64,000 nt of DNA from Deltaproteobacteria bacterium (GTDB lineage Bacteria > Myxococcota_A > UBA796 > SXON01): contig CANLGL010000017.1 in the NCBI GenBank assembly GCA_947490345.1, forward strand, positions 24,887-88,886, written 5' to 3'. The notes below the pieces were generated by a model. That model worked only from the letters and a program-made list of their open reading frames with translations, did not search any database and had not been told where the DNA came from. Position 1 is the stretch's first letter. Each line of letters begins with the position of its first letter. The position numbers were made by a program, and so were the translations under genes. Below are positions 27,533-35,780 of this stretch, piece after piece.

Positions 27533-28217
27533 GGACCGGTGGGAGGTCTTCGACGCCGAGCTGCCGCTGGTTGGACTCCGGTATGGTCCCCAGCGGACGC
27601 GCATGGCGCTGGTCGGCCTCGGCCGGGGTGACCTGTTGGTGATGAGCCCAGGCGGCGGCCTGTCGGAGGCCGACTGGGCGCGGGTGGCAGAGTTCGGCGT
27701 GCCGCGTTGGGTCCTGGCCCCGAACCACTTTCACAGCGCCGGCATCGCCGCCTGGAAGGAGCGGTACCCCACCGCGCGCGTCGTCGCCCACCCCACGGCA
27801 ATCCCTCGGCTGAAAACGAAGGTGCCCGGCGTCGAATTCGAGGACGTTTCGCTTCTGGCCGCGGCCCTGCCTCCCTCGGTCAGGTTGATGCACCCGCCAA
27901 CCACCAAACAAGGCGAGACCTGGCTCTCGATGCGTGTAGCTGACGGGTGCGCGTGGTTCGTCACCGACGGCATCGTCAACGAGACCAAGCTGCCCGGCGT
28001 CGTGGGTGGCCTGATGTGGCTCATCGGCTTCCGCGCGCGGCTGATGGTGAACCCGCTGTTCAAACGGCTTTTTCTTGGGGACCTTCACGCGTACCAGTCG
28101 TGGGTGCTCGCGGGGCTGGATCGGGACGCGCCGCGCCTGTTCATTCCCTCCCACGGCGCGGTCATCCAAGGCGGCGAAACGACGGCGCGATTGCGGGCGG
28201 CGGTCGAGGCCGGGTAG
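27525..28217 (+). CDS. Metallo-beta-lactamase-fold-like protein (DUF4336-like)
   Basis: A 230-residue protein with the layout of a metallo-hydrolase. N-terminal strands are followed by RWVLAPNHFHSAGIAAWKER (about 61-80), at the position of the HxHxDH loop, then a strand-turn set and a C-terminal FIPSHGAVI. The metal motif is reduced to NHFH...; the usual Asp and third His are not apparent, as in DUF4336-type proteins. The substrate is unknown. It is the fifth gene of the lipA operon, overlapping the E1-alpha-like gene by 8 bp. The TAG stop leads directly into a partial copy of the dispersed palindromic repeat. Confidence 0.6.
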   Translation: MGEDRWEVFDAELPLVGLRYGPQRTRMALVGLGRGDLLVMSPGGGLSEADWARVAEFGVPRWVLAPNHFHSAGIAAWKERYPTARVVAHPTAIPRLKTKVPGVEFEDVSLLAAALPPSVRLMHPPTTKQGETWLSMRVADGCAWFVTDGIVNETKLPGVVGGLMWLIGFRARLMVNPLFKRLFLGDLHAYQSWVLAGLDRDAPRLFIPSHGAVIQGGETTARLRAAVEAG

Positions 28218-28244
28218 TGACCCATGCTGCGTTCCGCGACTCCC
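28217..28244. repeat. Partial copy of the dispersed palindromic repeat
   Basis: GTGACCCATGCTGCGTTCCG and the following bases match, in reverse orientation, one half of the element at 38884-38944 (which ends GCGGAACGCGGCATGGGTGAC). Only about 28 bp are shared. It starts at the last base of the metallo-hydrolase-like stop codon. Confidence 0.6.
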
Positions 28245-28287
28245 ACAGCCGACGCGATCTGCGCTATCCTCTCTTTGAGGCTCCATC

Positions 28288-28794
28288 GTGTCACCCCCGA
28301 GCCAAGAGACCCTGCTTCTCTTCGTCGCGGTGCTGCTGGCGCTGTGGTTGTTGACGCGATCGGAACAGCGGCGCGCCACGGTCCCGCATCGTCGTATGCC
28401 GATGACCGAGGACGAGCTGGGTCGGGTCTTGTTCGAGATCGGCCGGGCCGAGGACCTCGACGCCTTCCGCCATCTGTACCTCAGCGGCGCCGACGCCCGG
28501 CGTGTCCTGGGATGGCAGGCGGCGTCCTATCTTGGAAACAGAAATAAAGAATGGTTGCAGGATGAGTTTTTGGAAATATCAGTTCGGATCGGCTCGTCCA
28601 GCCACTACGAGGCGCTCCGCGTGGACCCCCGCGGACGCGCCTTCCTTCGGGTGCGGACGGAGGCCGCCGGTTCGTATGAGATCCCGGTGGGCGTGGCACT
28701 GAGGGTGGGTCGCATCTGGCGCCTCCGCGATCCGGTGGGCGACTGGAGTCCGCACCGTCGGGTCGGCGCTACCCCGACCGCTCCGCCGGCCTGA
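28288..28794 (+). CDS. Membrane-anchored hypothetical protein
   Basis: A 168-residue protein starting at GTG 28288. One transmembrane helix lies near the N-terminus (TLLLFVAVLLALWLLT, about 8-23), followed by a basic stretch (EQRRATVPHRR) that should face the cytosol. The soluble part is mixed alpha/beta: an acidic helix with EDLDAFRHLYLSGADARRVL, then strands YEALRVDPRGRAFLRVRT. It does not match a family I recognise. It stands alone between the lipA operon and the GNAT fusion gene, 17 bp before the latter, and might share its transcript. Confidence 0.6.
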   Translation: MSPPSQETLLLFVAVLLALWLLTRSEQRRATVPHRRMPMTEDELGRVLFEIGRAEDLDAFRHLYLSGADARRVLGWQAASYLGNRNKEWLQDEFLEISVRIGSSSHYEALRVDPRGRAFLRVRTEAAGSYEIPVGVALRVGRIWRLRDPVGDWSPHRRVGATPTAPPA

Positions 28795-28811
28795 AGGCGC
28801 CAAAGGGACCC

Positions 28812-29903
28812 ATGGATCTCACACCCCCGCTACCCGTGCGCCGTACGGAGCGACTGGTGCTACGCCCCTTCCAGGAGCGCGACCGCGCCCCGTTCGCAGC
28901 GATGCACGCCGACCCGGAGGTCATGGCCCACCTGCCCGGCGTTTTGAGTGAGGTCGAGTCGATGGAGCTCTTCGAGGAGTGGCGGGTCCAGGCGGCACGC
29001 CAGGGCTTCGGCGTGTGGGCGGTCGAGGAGCGGGCCACCAAGGCGTTTGTTGGCTGCGTCGGGCTGGCCCCAGTGCGCTTCGACGCCGCCTTCACCCCGG
29101 CCGTAGAGGTGCTCTGGCGCTTCGCCCATTCCGCGTGGGGGCGGGGCTACGCCACGGAGTCCGCGAGGGACGCGCTCGACGTCGCCTTCAGCCGACTCGG
29201 GTTCCCGCGGGTCGTCTCGTTCACCACCCGGGCGAACACCCGCTCGTGGCGACTAATGGAGCGCCTGGGAATGCGTCGCGCGGGGGAGTTCGCCCATCCG
29301 CGGCTGGCCGCAGACGATCGGCTGAGCGCGCACGTGCTCTACGTCATCGACGCGCCGGTGGCGCCGGCCGCACCGGATCCGCCTGTCGCGCCTCCGACCG
29401 CCCCCGAGATGGCGCCTGCTTCGGCGGCTACGGCCCCCCCCGGGCCGCCGCGCCGCCAGGTCTGGCTCGACGGCGATGGCTGCCCGCGTGCGGTGAAGGA
29501 CATCGTCTGGCGTGCGGTACAGCGCGGCCCCATTTCCTGCACAATCGTGGCCAACCGAGCCCTCGCGGTGCCTCGCCACACCCACATCCGCTCCGTTGTC
29601 GTGCAGCATGGCCTCGATGTGGCCGACGAGTGGCTCGTTGCCAACGCCAAGCCCGGCGAGCTCGTGGTCACCAGCGACGTCCCGCTGGCCGCGGAGCTCG
29701 TTGGCAAGGGCGTGCACGTGGTGAGCCCGCGCGGCGAACGGTTCACGCCGTCGAACATCGGCGAGAAGCTCAGCGTGCGAGACTTCTTCACCGAGGCCCG
29801 CGCCGCCGGCATGATCGAGGGGGGCGGTCCCGGCGAGTTTGGCGAGCGGGCCAAACAGGGGTTCGCCAACGCACTCGACCGATGGATTGCCCACGGGGTG
29901 TGA
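28812..29903 (+). CDS. GNAT acetyltransferase fused to YaiI/YqxD (UPF0178) domain
   Basis: A 363-residue two-domain protein. Residues 10-180 are a RimJ/RimL-type GNAT N-acetyltransferase. RTERLVLRPF opens the fold, HSAWGRGYATES (106-117) is the acetyl-CoA loop, and ANTRSWRLMERLGM is the alpha4 region. An Ala/Pro linker (181-215) joins a UPF0178 domain (217-363). That domain opens with VWLDGDGCPRAVKDI and has VANRALAVP, GLDVADEWLV, VVTSDVPLAAELV and FANALDRW. UPF0178 has a PIN-like nuclease fold with conserved acidic residues, but its role is unknown. The two domains normally occur in separate proteins. The linker makes a natural fusion likely, and no frame break is needed. The gene is convergent with the SDR gene 10 bp away. 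Confidence 0.87.
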   Translation: MDLTPPLPVRRTERLVLRPFQERDRAPFAAMHADPEVMAHLPGVLSEVESMELFEEWRVQAARQGFGVWAVEERATKAFVGCVGLAPVRFDAAFTPAVEVLWRFAHSAWGRGYATESARDALDVAFSRLGFPRVVSFTTRANTRSWRLMERLGMRRAGEFAHPRLAADDRLSAHVLYVIDAPVAPAAPDPPVAPPTAPEMAPASAATAPPGPPRRQVWLDGDGCPRAVKDIVWRAVQRGPISCTIVANRALAVPRHTHIRSVVVQHGLDVADEWLVANAKPGELVVTSDVPLAAELVGKGVHVVSPRGERFTPSNIGEKLSVRDFFTEARAAGMIEGGGPGEFGERAKQGFANALDRWIAHGV

Positions 29904-29913
29904 GGACCAGGAC

Positions 29914-30807
29914 CTACCCCTCCCACCACTCCCGCGGCAAGACCACCTCGGCCTCCACCTCGGGCTCGTCAATCGGCCAGATGTCGCCCCACAGCGACTG
30001 CCCCCCGTCCATCGTCAGCACCTGCCCGGTGACAAACGCCGCCGCCGGCGACAACAAGAACGCGATGCCTGAAGCGATCTCCTCGGCCGTCGCGAATCGC
30101 TTGAGCGGAACCCGGCGTTGGAAGTCCTGGAGGTCGACCACCCCCTCCGGGTAGTTCCGGAAGCCCGAGCTGGCGACGAGGCCCGGCGCCACGCAATTGA
30201 CGCGCACCCCGCGCCCCGCCCACTCCACCGCCAGCGTTCGCGAAAGCGCCTCGACGCCCGCCCGCGCGGCGACGCTGTGGGCCATCCCCGGAAACCCGCG
30301 CCGGGACAACATCGTGACGTTGCAGATGGCGCCGCCGTGTTCCAACATCCACGCCTTGGCGACGGCCTGGGTCACTCCCCATTGCCCAGTGAGGTTGGTG
30401 GCGACCACCGCGTCCCAACCCCGCGGCGTGATCGCCTCGGCCGGCGAGAAGAACTGGCCGCCGCCGTTGTTCACCAGCAGATCGATGCGGCCGAAGCGGG
30501 TGAGGGTGGCGGCGACAAGGGCGTCAATCGCGCCGCGATCGCGAACATCGCACACCACGCCCAGCACCTCCCGGCCCAACTCTGCGGAGAGCCCCTTGGC
30601 CGCCGGGGCGATGTTGCTGTCCTTCCGCGAGGCGATGGCCACCTGCGCGCCCATGCGGCCAAGCTGGCGCGCAGTCGCGACCCCGATACCGGTGCCGCCG
30701 CCGGTGACCAGCGCCACTTTGCCGATGAACACGTCGTCGCGGAGCACCGAAGCCGCCGCAATCGCCGCCGCCCCGCGCCCCGCCAGGGGGTCCTTCGCGT
30801 CAGCCAC
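29914..30807 (-). CDS. Short-chain dehydrogenase/reductase, enoyl-CoA reductase-like
   Basis: A 297-residue NAD(P)H-dependent SDR. The cofactor motif is TGGGTGIG (35-42), with SRK after strand 2 suggesting NADPH. NNGGGQ (113-118) is the structural motif. At the catalytic site, the usual Tyr-x-x-x-Lys is Ser178-x-x-x-Arg182 (HSVAARAG). This variation is known in peroxisomal trans-2-enoyl-CoA reductase and dienoyl-CoA reductase relatives, which share HS.AARAGV followed by LAVEWA. It is therefore probably an enoyl-CoA or dienoyl-CoA reductase acting in fatty acid metabolism. The start is GTG 30807, overlapping the hisS 3' end by 8 bp, so the two are coupled. Confidence 0.85.
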   Translation of the reverse strand: MADAKDPLAGRGAAAIAAASVLRDDVFIGKVALVTGGGTGIGVATARQLGRMGAQVAIASRKDSNIAPAAKGLSAELGREVLGVVCDVRDRGAIDALVAATLTRFGRIDLLVNNGGGQFFSPAEAITPRGWDAVVATNLTGQWGVTQAVAKAWMLEHGGAICNVTMLSRRGFPGMAHSVAARAGVEALSRTLAVEWAGRGVRVNCVAPGLVASSGFRNYPEGVVDLQDFQRRVPLKRFATAEEIASGIAFLLSPAAAFVTGQVLTMDGGQSLWGDIWPIDEPEVEAEVVLPREWWEG

Positions 30808-32113
30808 GGACCGCGGCCGCGAGCTCAGCCAGCGGAACCGCGCGCTGCTGGCTGTCGCGCAGATCCTTCAGCGCCACCACGCCCGCGGCGACCTCGTCGG
30901 GACCGAGCACGACCGCGAACGGGATCCCCCGCCCCGCCGCGTACTTGAACTGTTTGCCGAGGGCGCCCGGCTCCCCCAACCAGCACTCCGCCTCCACCCC
31001 GGCAGCGCGCAGGGCGGTGGCCACTTCCAGCGAGGCGCCATCGAGCTCGTGGGCGAAGCGCGTGACCAGCACCCGCGTCCGGGTGACCGCGCCGGGGAGC
31101 ATGCCGCGCTCCTCCATGACCACGAGGAGCCGCTCCAAGCCCAGGGAGATGCCCACGGCGGGCACGCTCCGACCACTGAACATGCCGACTAGTCCGTCGT
31201 AGCGGCCGCCGCCCGAGACCGAGCCGACGCCGCCGTCGGTGATCACCGCCTCGAAAACGGGGCCGGTGTAGTAACCGAGGCCGCGGGCCAAGGTGGCATC
31301 GAAAGCCACGTTCTGGGCGCCCATCGCCGCCGCGTGCGCCAGCACCTGCCGCAGCTCGGCGGCCGGCGCGGCAGCCGCCTCGCCCACTGCCGCCTCGACC
31401 GCGGCGAGGTCGCCGGGAGCAGCGAGGATTTCCCAGAGCCGGGCGACTACGGCGTCGTCGAAGCCGCGGGCGATCAGCTCATTGCTCACGCCTTCGATGC
31501 CGATCTTGTCGAGCTTGTCGACCGCGACAAGCACTTCACCCTCGCGATCGGCCGCGCCCGCCGCGGCGACGATGGCGCTGAGCAGTTTGCGGTGGTTGAG
31601 CTTCAGTTCGAAGCCTGTGAACCCCAGCGCCCGCAGCGCGTCGCTGGCCACCGCGAGGCACTCGGCATCGGCCACGCGCGAGTTGATGCCGACGATGTCG
31701 GCGTCGCACTGGTAGAACTCGCGGAAGCGCCCCTTCTGAGGACGGTCCGCGCGCCACACCGGCTGAACCTGGTACCGCTTGAACGGCATGGGCAACGCCG
31801 CGTTCTGCGCGATCACCCGGGCCAGTGGCACGGTGAGGTCGTACCGCAACGCGAGGTCCGCCTTGCCTTGCTGCCCGCCCTCGCCGCGCTCGAGGATTCG
31901 GAAGATGAGCTTCTCCCCTTCGTCGCCGTACTTTCCCGTCAGGGTCTCGACGCGTTCAAACGCGGGTGTCTCCAGCGGCTCGAACCCGTAGCGGGCGAAA
32001 ACCTCGCGGATGACGCCGATGACGTGCAAGCGGGCGTGCATCTGCGCGGGCAAAAGGTCTCGGGTGCCGCGGGCGTTCTGGACGGTGGAGATTGGACTTC
32101 CGGGGAAGTCCAA
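30800..32113 (-). CDS. hisS: Histidyl-tRNA synthetase
   Basis: A 437-residue class II synthetase charging tRNA-His. The N-terminus NARGTRDLLPAQ is diagnostic. Motif 2 is GRFREFYQCDADIVG. The histidine-binding loop is LARGLGYYTGPVFEA, and motif 3 is VGISLGLERLL. A C-terminal anticodon-binding domain covers about 330-437. The only in-frame start close to the RGTRD motif is TTG 32113, which lies inside a perfect 11-bp inverted repeat (separate entry), so initiation may be regulated or occur elsewhere, for example at a nearby ATC. It lies downstream of cphA (91-bp gap) and upstream of the SDR gene. Confidence 0.95.
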   Translation of the reverse strand: MDFPGSPISTVQNARGTRDLLPAQMHARLHVIGVIREVFARYGFEPLETPAFERVETLTGKYGDEGEKLIFRILERGEGGQQGKADLALRYDLTVPLARVIAQNAALPMPFKRYQVQPVWRADRPQKGRFREFYQCDADIVGINSRVADAECLAVASDALRALGFTGFELKLNHRKLLSAIVAAAGAADREGEVLVAVDKLDKIGIEGVSNELIARGFDDAVVARLWEILAAPGDLAAVEAAVGEAAAAPAAELRQVLAHAAAMGAQNVAFDATLARGLGYYTGPVFEAVITDGGVGSVSGGGRYDGLVGMFSGRSVPAVGISLGLERLLVVMEERGMLPGAVTRTRVLVTRFAHELDGASLEVATALRAAGVEAECWLGEPGALGKQFKYAAGRGIPFAVVLGPDEVAAGVVALKDLRDSQQRAVPLAELAAAVRG

Positions 32114-32115
32114 TC
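32090..32115 (-). promoter_or_regulatory. Perfect 11-bp hairpin over the hisS start codon
   Basis: GATTGGACTTC (32090-32100), loop CGGG, GAAGTCCAATC (32105-32115). The minus-strand RNA would fold into an 11-bp stem with a 4-nt loop containing the TTG start of hisS. It could block translation, or act as a terminator-like structure between cphA and hisS. Confidence 0.6.
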
Positions 32116-32181
32116 CCTATCCCGTGCAGGGGGGAACGCCGGCCGACTCTCCCCTCCCGCCCAGCCACAGAGCGCCCAACA

Positions 32182-32204
32182 GGCGTCGCGACGGCATGGG
32201 TGAC
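32182..32204. repeat. Partial copy of the dispersed palindromic repeat
   Basis: GGCGTCGCGACGGCATGGGT followed by GAC matches the right end of the element at 38884-38944, lacking a few bases in the middle. The stretch CCGACTCTCCCC at 32142-32153 corresponds to CGACTCTCCCCC upstream of the full element. It sits at the 3' end of cphA. Confidence 0.5.
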
Positions 32205-35099
32205 TCAGTCGCCGCCCTCGTCCGGCGCGGGCCGCACACCGCGCTCGTCGCGGACGAAGCTCGCGCTCGGGCTCGGGTCGGCCGGCAGGATTGGCAACTG
32301 CACGTGCCCGTGCGCGGCACGCTCGTCGCTCGCGGATGGGTGAACATCGGCCTTCGGCCGCGCCCGCGCTTCCGGCGGCGTCGGCGCCGCGGCGGCGTAG
32401 GCGGGTGCGGCAGCCACTGCCGTAGCCTCCGCCGGCCGTCGGCCGCCAAAGTAGATGATCTGCTTCCACGAGCGGCTGATCTCATCCCCGAAGACCAGGA
32501 CGATGTCCCCCGGGGCTGCCCGACCCAAGGCATGGTTGATGGCATCCACCTCGGACTCGAAACGCACGATCTGCTCGCTGCCGACGCCATTGCGGAGCAG
32601 CTCGCCCTCCAGCATCCCAGTGATCTCGCCCTCGGCACGGCCGCGCCGGTCGTCGTCGGCCTTGCAGACGAAAACGTCAAAGCTTGAGGCGATTCGACGT
32701 GCGATTCCGAGCACATCCTCGTTCCGACGATCGCCCGGGGCACTCGCCACGACGATGCGTTTTCCCCCGGGACGCAACCCGTTGTCGGCGGCGAGCCGGT
32801 CCACCAGAGTGCACATCGCGTCGATGGCAGCCGGGTTGTGGCCGTAGTCAAGAATGACCTTGAAGCCGAGCTGGTCGTAGACGTTCCCACGCCCAGGCGC
32901 CTGGAAAAACGTCGTGTCGAAGGTGCGCAGCCCCTGCCGGATGTCCTCCAGGCGCACGCCCATCGACCACGCCATCGCCGCCGAAAACATGGCGTTCTGG
33001 ACGTTGTGCAGCGCCTTGCCATCGAGCGTGGCGGGGATCAGGTGCGTCCACAACAGCGGCATGTGGGCGCCGTTGTCGTAGATCGCGATCATCTGGCCGT
33101 TGAGACCGGCTTCGAGCGCCACCGCCCGCCCGCCCGCGCGGATGTGTTCTCGCACCAGAGCGCTGTCCGCCCGCATCGTCACCCAACAGATCGTCCTGGC
33201 GACTGAGGTCTCCGCCATCTGGAGGCAGTGGGGATCATCCGCATTCAACACGATCGTGTCGCGAGCGACCTCGATGGGGATGCGCTTGACTTCAGCGAGC
33301 TGCTCAAGCGTGTGCACGCCACCGAGTCCCAAGTGGTCGGCCGCAACGTTGAGGCAGCAGGCGACGTCGGGATGGCGGTACCCCAACCCGGCGCGGAGCA
33401 GGCCGCCGCGCGCGGTCTCCAAGACCGCGACCGTGACGTGCGGATCGGTGAGCACCATTCGCGACGCGACCGGGCCGGTCATGTCGCCGGACACCGTCAG
33501 GCGACCGTCGATGTACACGCCATCCGTCGTCGTCATCCCTACCGTTTCCCCGCGGAGCTTGTGGATGTGGGCCAGCATCCGGGTCGTGGTTGTCTTGCCG
33601 TTGGTGCCCGTCACCGCGGCGATCGGGATGCGGCTCTTGCTGCCCATGGGAAAGAGCATGTCGAGCACCTTGCCCGCCACGTCGCGACTCTTGCCCTCAC
33701 TCGGGTAGACGTGCATTCGGAAGCCGGGCGCCGCGTTGACCTCGCAGATCCCGCCGCCCACGTCCTTCCAACTCCTTGAAATGTCGGGAGAAAGAAAATC
33801 CACCCCGCAAACGTCGAGGCCAACCGCAGCCGCGGCGCGAATGGCCATCTCGCGGTTGTCGGGGTGGCATACATCAGTCTGATCGATGGCGGTTCCACCG
33901 GTCGAGAGATTCGCGGTGCTGCGCAGGTAAAACACCTCGTCCAGCGTGAGTACGGTCGCGACACCATACCCAGCCTTCTCCAGCAGGCGGGCGGCCTGCG
34001 GGTCAAGGTCGATCCGCGTCAGCTCCTTTTCGTGACCGATGCCCCGCCGCGGGTCGCGGTTGATCTGCTGAACGAGCGCCGTGATGTCGGCCTTCCCGTC
34101 GCCGACCACGTGACCGGGCACTCGTTTGGAGACCGCGACAAGCTCGCCGTTGACCACCAGCATCCGGTGGTCAAACCCCCGGATAAAGCTCTCTACCAGC
34201 ACCGTGTTCGAGTGCTCGAACGCGCCGACGAAGGCGACGCGTACCGCCTCCGCGGTCGTCAGTCCAATCGACACACCGCGGCCGTGATTGGCGTCGAGCG
34301 GCTTGACCACAACCGGGTACCCGATGCTGACCGCCGCCTCGACCGCCTCCTCCACCTCGGTCACCTGCTCCTGCTTCGGCACCGGCAGCCCTAGATCACC
34401 CAGGATTCGATTGGTGAGCTCCTTGTCGCCGGCGATGTCGACCGCGATGTGCCGCGTGTCGCTGGTGATCGTCGCTTGAATCCGTTTCTGCCGGTGACCG
34501 TGGCCGAATTGCACCAGCGAACCCGAACTCAGGCGCACCCAAGGAATGTCACGCGCCTCGGCAGCGCGCACCAAGGATGCGGTGCTCGGACCGAAAGCAC
34601 GGGTTTCCGCGCCGCGAATCAGGGCGTGCAACTCGGTGACGAAGTCGAAGAGGGGGTCGGGCTCCGCGTCCCCTCGAAGCGACTGGGGCAAAAGCGCATG
34701 CAACAGGCGCAGCGCAAGTTGCCCAGCCCGCTCTCCAACCCAGGCATCCTCGTACTCGTAGACCATGGTGTACTGGCCTACGACACCGTTCCCGCGGGTC
34801 TTTCCGAAGCTGACGCGCGCGCCGGCGAGGTTCTGCAATTCGATGGCCACATGCTCCATCACATGCCCCATCCACGTGCCCCCATCCTCGCGCAGCCGAC
34901 GTACGAACCCCCCGGCTTCCCCGAACGAGCAGCCGTGTTCGTGCAGGGAGGGCACCGCCGAAAGCAGCCGCTCAACGAAGCCCGGGATGGCGCCCGATGG
35001 CGCATCTTCCAGAGGACCAAGCTCCAAGGTCATGCGAATGACCTTGAAGTTCGCGTACAGGTTGGGTCCGACGTAGACGCGCTGGTCGAGTACCTTCAC
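32205..35099 (-). CDS. cphA: Cyanophycin synthetase
   Basis: A 964-residue enzyme making cyanophycin, the Asp backbone/Arg side-chain storage polymer, from Asp, Arg and ATP. The N-terminal domain (1-160) includes LREDGGTWMGHVMEHVAIEL. The ATP-grasp domain (about 210-480) has GYPVVVKPLDANHGRGVS and adds Arg or Asp. The Mur-ligase-like domain (about 490-890) has the P-loop VTGTNGKTTTTRML and the motif LETARGGLLRAGLGYR. The C-terminus is extended by about 70 Ala/Pro-rich residues of unknown role. Length is slightly above usual CphA1 (about 870-900). No cyanophycinase (cphB) is in the window. hisS lies 91 bp downstream. Confidence 0.95.
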   Translation of the reverse strand: MKVLDQRVYVGPNLYANFKVIRMTLELGPLEDAPSGAIPGFVERLLSAVPSLHEHGCSFGEAGGFVRRLREDGGTWMGHVMEHVAIELQNLAGARVSFGKTRGNGVVGQYTMVYEYEDAWVGERAGQLALRLLHALLPQSLRGDAEPDPLFDFVTELHALIRGAETRAFGPSTASLVRAAEARDIPWVRLSSGSLVQFGHGHRQKRIQATITSDTRHIAVDIAGDKELTNRILGDLGLPVPKQEQVTEVEEAVEAAVSIGYPVVVKPLDANHGRGVSIGLTTAEAVRVAFVGAFEHSNTVLVESFIRGFDHRMLVVNGELVAVSKRVPGHVVGDGKADITALVQQINRDPRRGIGHEKELTRIDLDPQAARLLEKAGYGVATVLTLDEVFYLRSTANLSTGGTAIDQTDVCHPDNREMAIRAAAAVGLDVCGVDFLSPDISRSWKDVGGGICEVNAAPGFRMHVYPSEGKSRDVAGKVLDMLFPMGSKSRIPIAAVTGTNGKTTTTRMLAHIHKLRGETVGMTTTDGVYIDGRLTVSGDMTGPVASRMVLTDPHVTVAVLETARGGLLRAGLGYRHPDVACCLNVAADHLGLGGVHTLEQLAEVKRIPIEVARDTIVLNADDPHCLQMAETSVARTICWVTMRADSALVREHIRAGGRAVALEAGLNGQMIAIYDNGAHMPLLWTHLIPATLDGKALHNVQNAMFSAAMAWSMGVRLEDIRQGLRTFDTTFFQAPGRGNVYDQLGFKVILDYGHNPAAIDAMCTLVDRLAADNGLRPGGKRIVVASAPGDRRNEDVLGIARRIASSFDVFVCKADDDRRGRAEGEITGMLEGELLRNGVGSEQIVRFESEVDAINHALGRAAPGDIVLVFGDEISRSWKQIIYFGGRRPAEATAVAAAPAYAAAAPTPPEARARPKADVHPSASDERAAHGHVQLPILPADPSPSASFVRDERGVRPAPDEGGD

Positions 35100-35117
35100 G
35101 AAAGCCCCTGAGGAGCC

Positions 35118-35698
35118 TCAGTTAACAATGTAGGTGTAGTCGACGCGGGTGGTGCCGCCAGGGCAGCCGACCACGGCAGGGGCGCTCTGGACGCCGTCCA
35201 CCTTGAACTCCCAGCCGACCTGGTCGTACTGGGTGCCGGCATGGGTCTGCTTGACACGCGGCCAGCGGAAGCTGCTGTCGTAGCACCAGGTTTCGAGGTG
35301 CCGGACCTTCCCGTTTACGTTGGCGGTCGGACGCACGAACACGTCGGCGTTCCCGGTGCTCGGCGACCCCGAGACCGTCTGGTGCGACTTGACATGGTAG
35401 ACGCCGGGCGTCAGGCTCAAGATCGGGTTTGGGTTGACCGCCGCGGTCCACGGTCCCGCACCCTGAACGGCCGGGCAAGTCGAGCCGTTTGTGCAGAGCG
35501 CCACGTCGAAGGTCTTCATGGTGCTGCCGGCGAGCCAGCCCGGCGTACCAGCAGCGCAACTCTGGCTGCCGACGCTGTCTTTCACCGGGAGAACAATACC
35601 GAGAGGTTGTTGCCCGTGGAGTCGCGACCGAGGATGACGTATTCGCCCTCGTGGAACTCAGCGTGGGCGGCGTGGGCGAGAAAGAGAAGAGTTAGCAT
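35118..35698 (-). pseudogene. Secreted Cys-containing protein split by a frameshift
   Basis: Two overlapping frames together look like one secreted protein. The first, from ATG 35698 to TGA 35582, encodes 38 residues. It starts with a signal peptide (MLTLLFLAHAAHA, cleavage before EFHEGE) and ends NNLSVLFSR. The second, from GTG 35585 (GTGA overlap) to 35118, encodes 155 residues with at least four cysteines and a beta-rich pattern, but no signal of its own. One added G in the CCCGGTGAAA stretch would join them. Alternatives are coupled translation of two products, a -1 ribosomal slip, or a sequencing error. No family is recognised. The distance to cphA is 18 bp. Confidence 0.6.
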
Positions 35699-35720
35699 GG
35701 GGAGGCTCCTTGGTGGGGGA

Positions 35721-35780
35721 TGCTATCATCCCATCGGGCGCTTCATGCCTTCGGGAGCCGCGGAACGCGGCCTAGGTGAC
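35721..35780. repeat. Copy of the dispersed palindromic repeat
   Basis: CATCGGGCGCTTCATGCCTT onward to CGCGGAACGCGGCCTAGGTGAC matches the full element at 38884-38944 (CTCGGGCGTTTCATGCCTTT ... CGCGGAACGCGGCATGGGTGAC), with several substitutions. It lies between the split secreted gene and the 3' end of the broken kinase gene, in the same orientation as the 38.9-kb copy. Confidence 0.65.
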
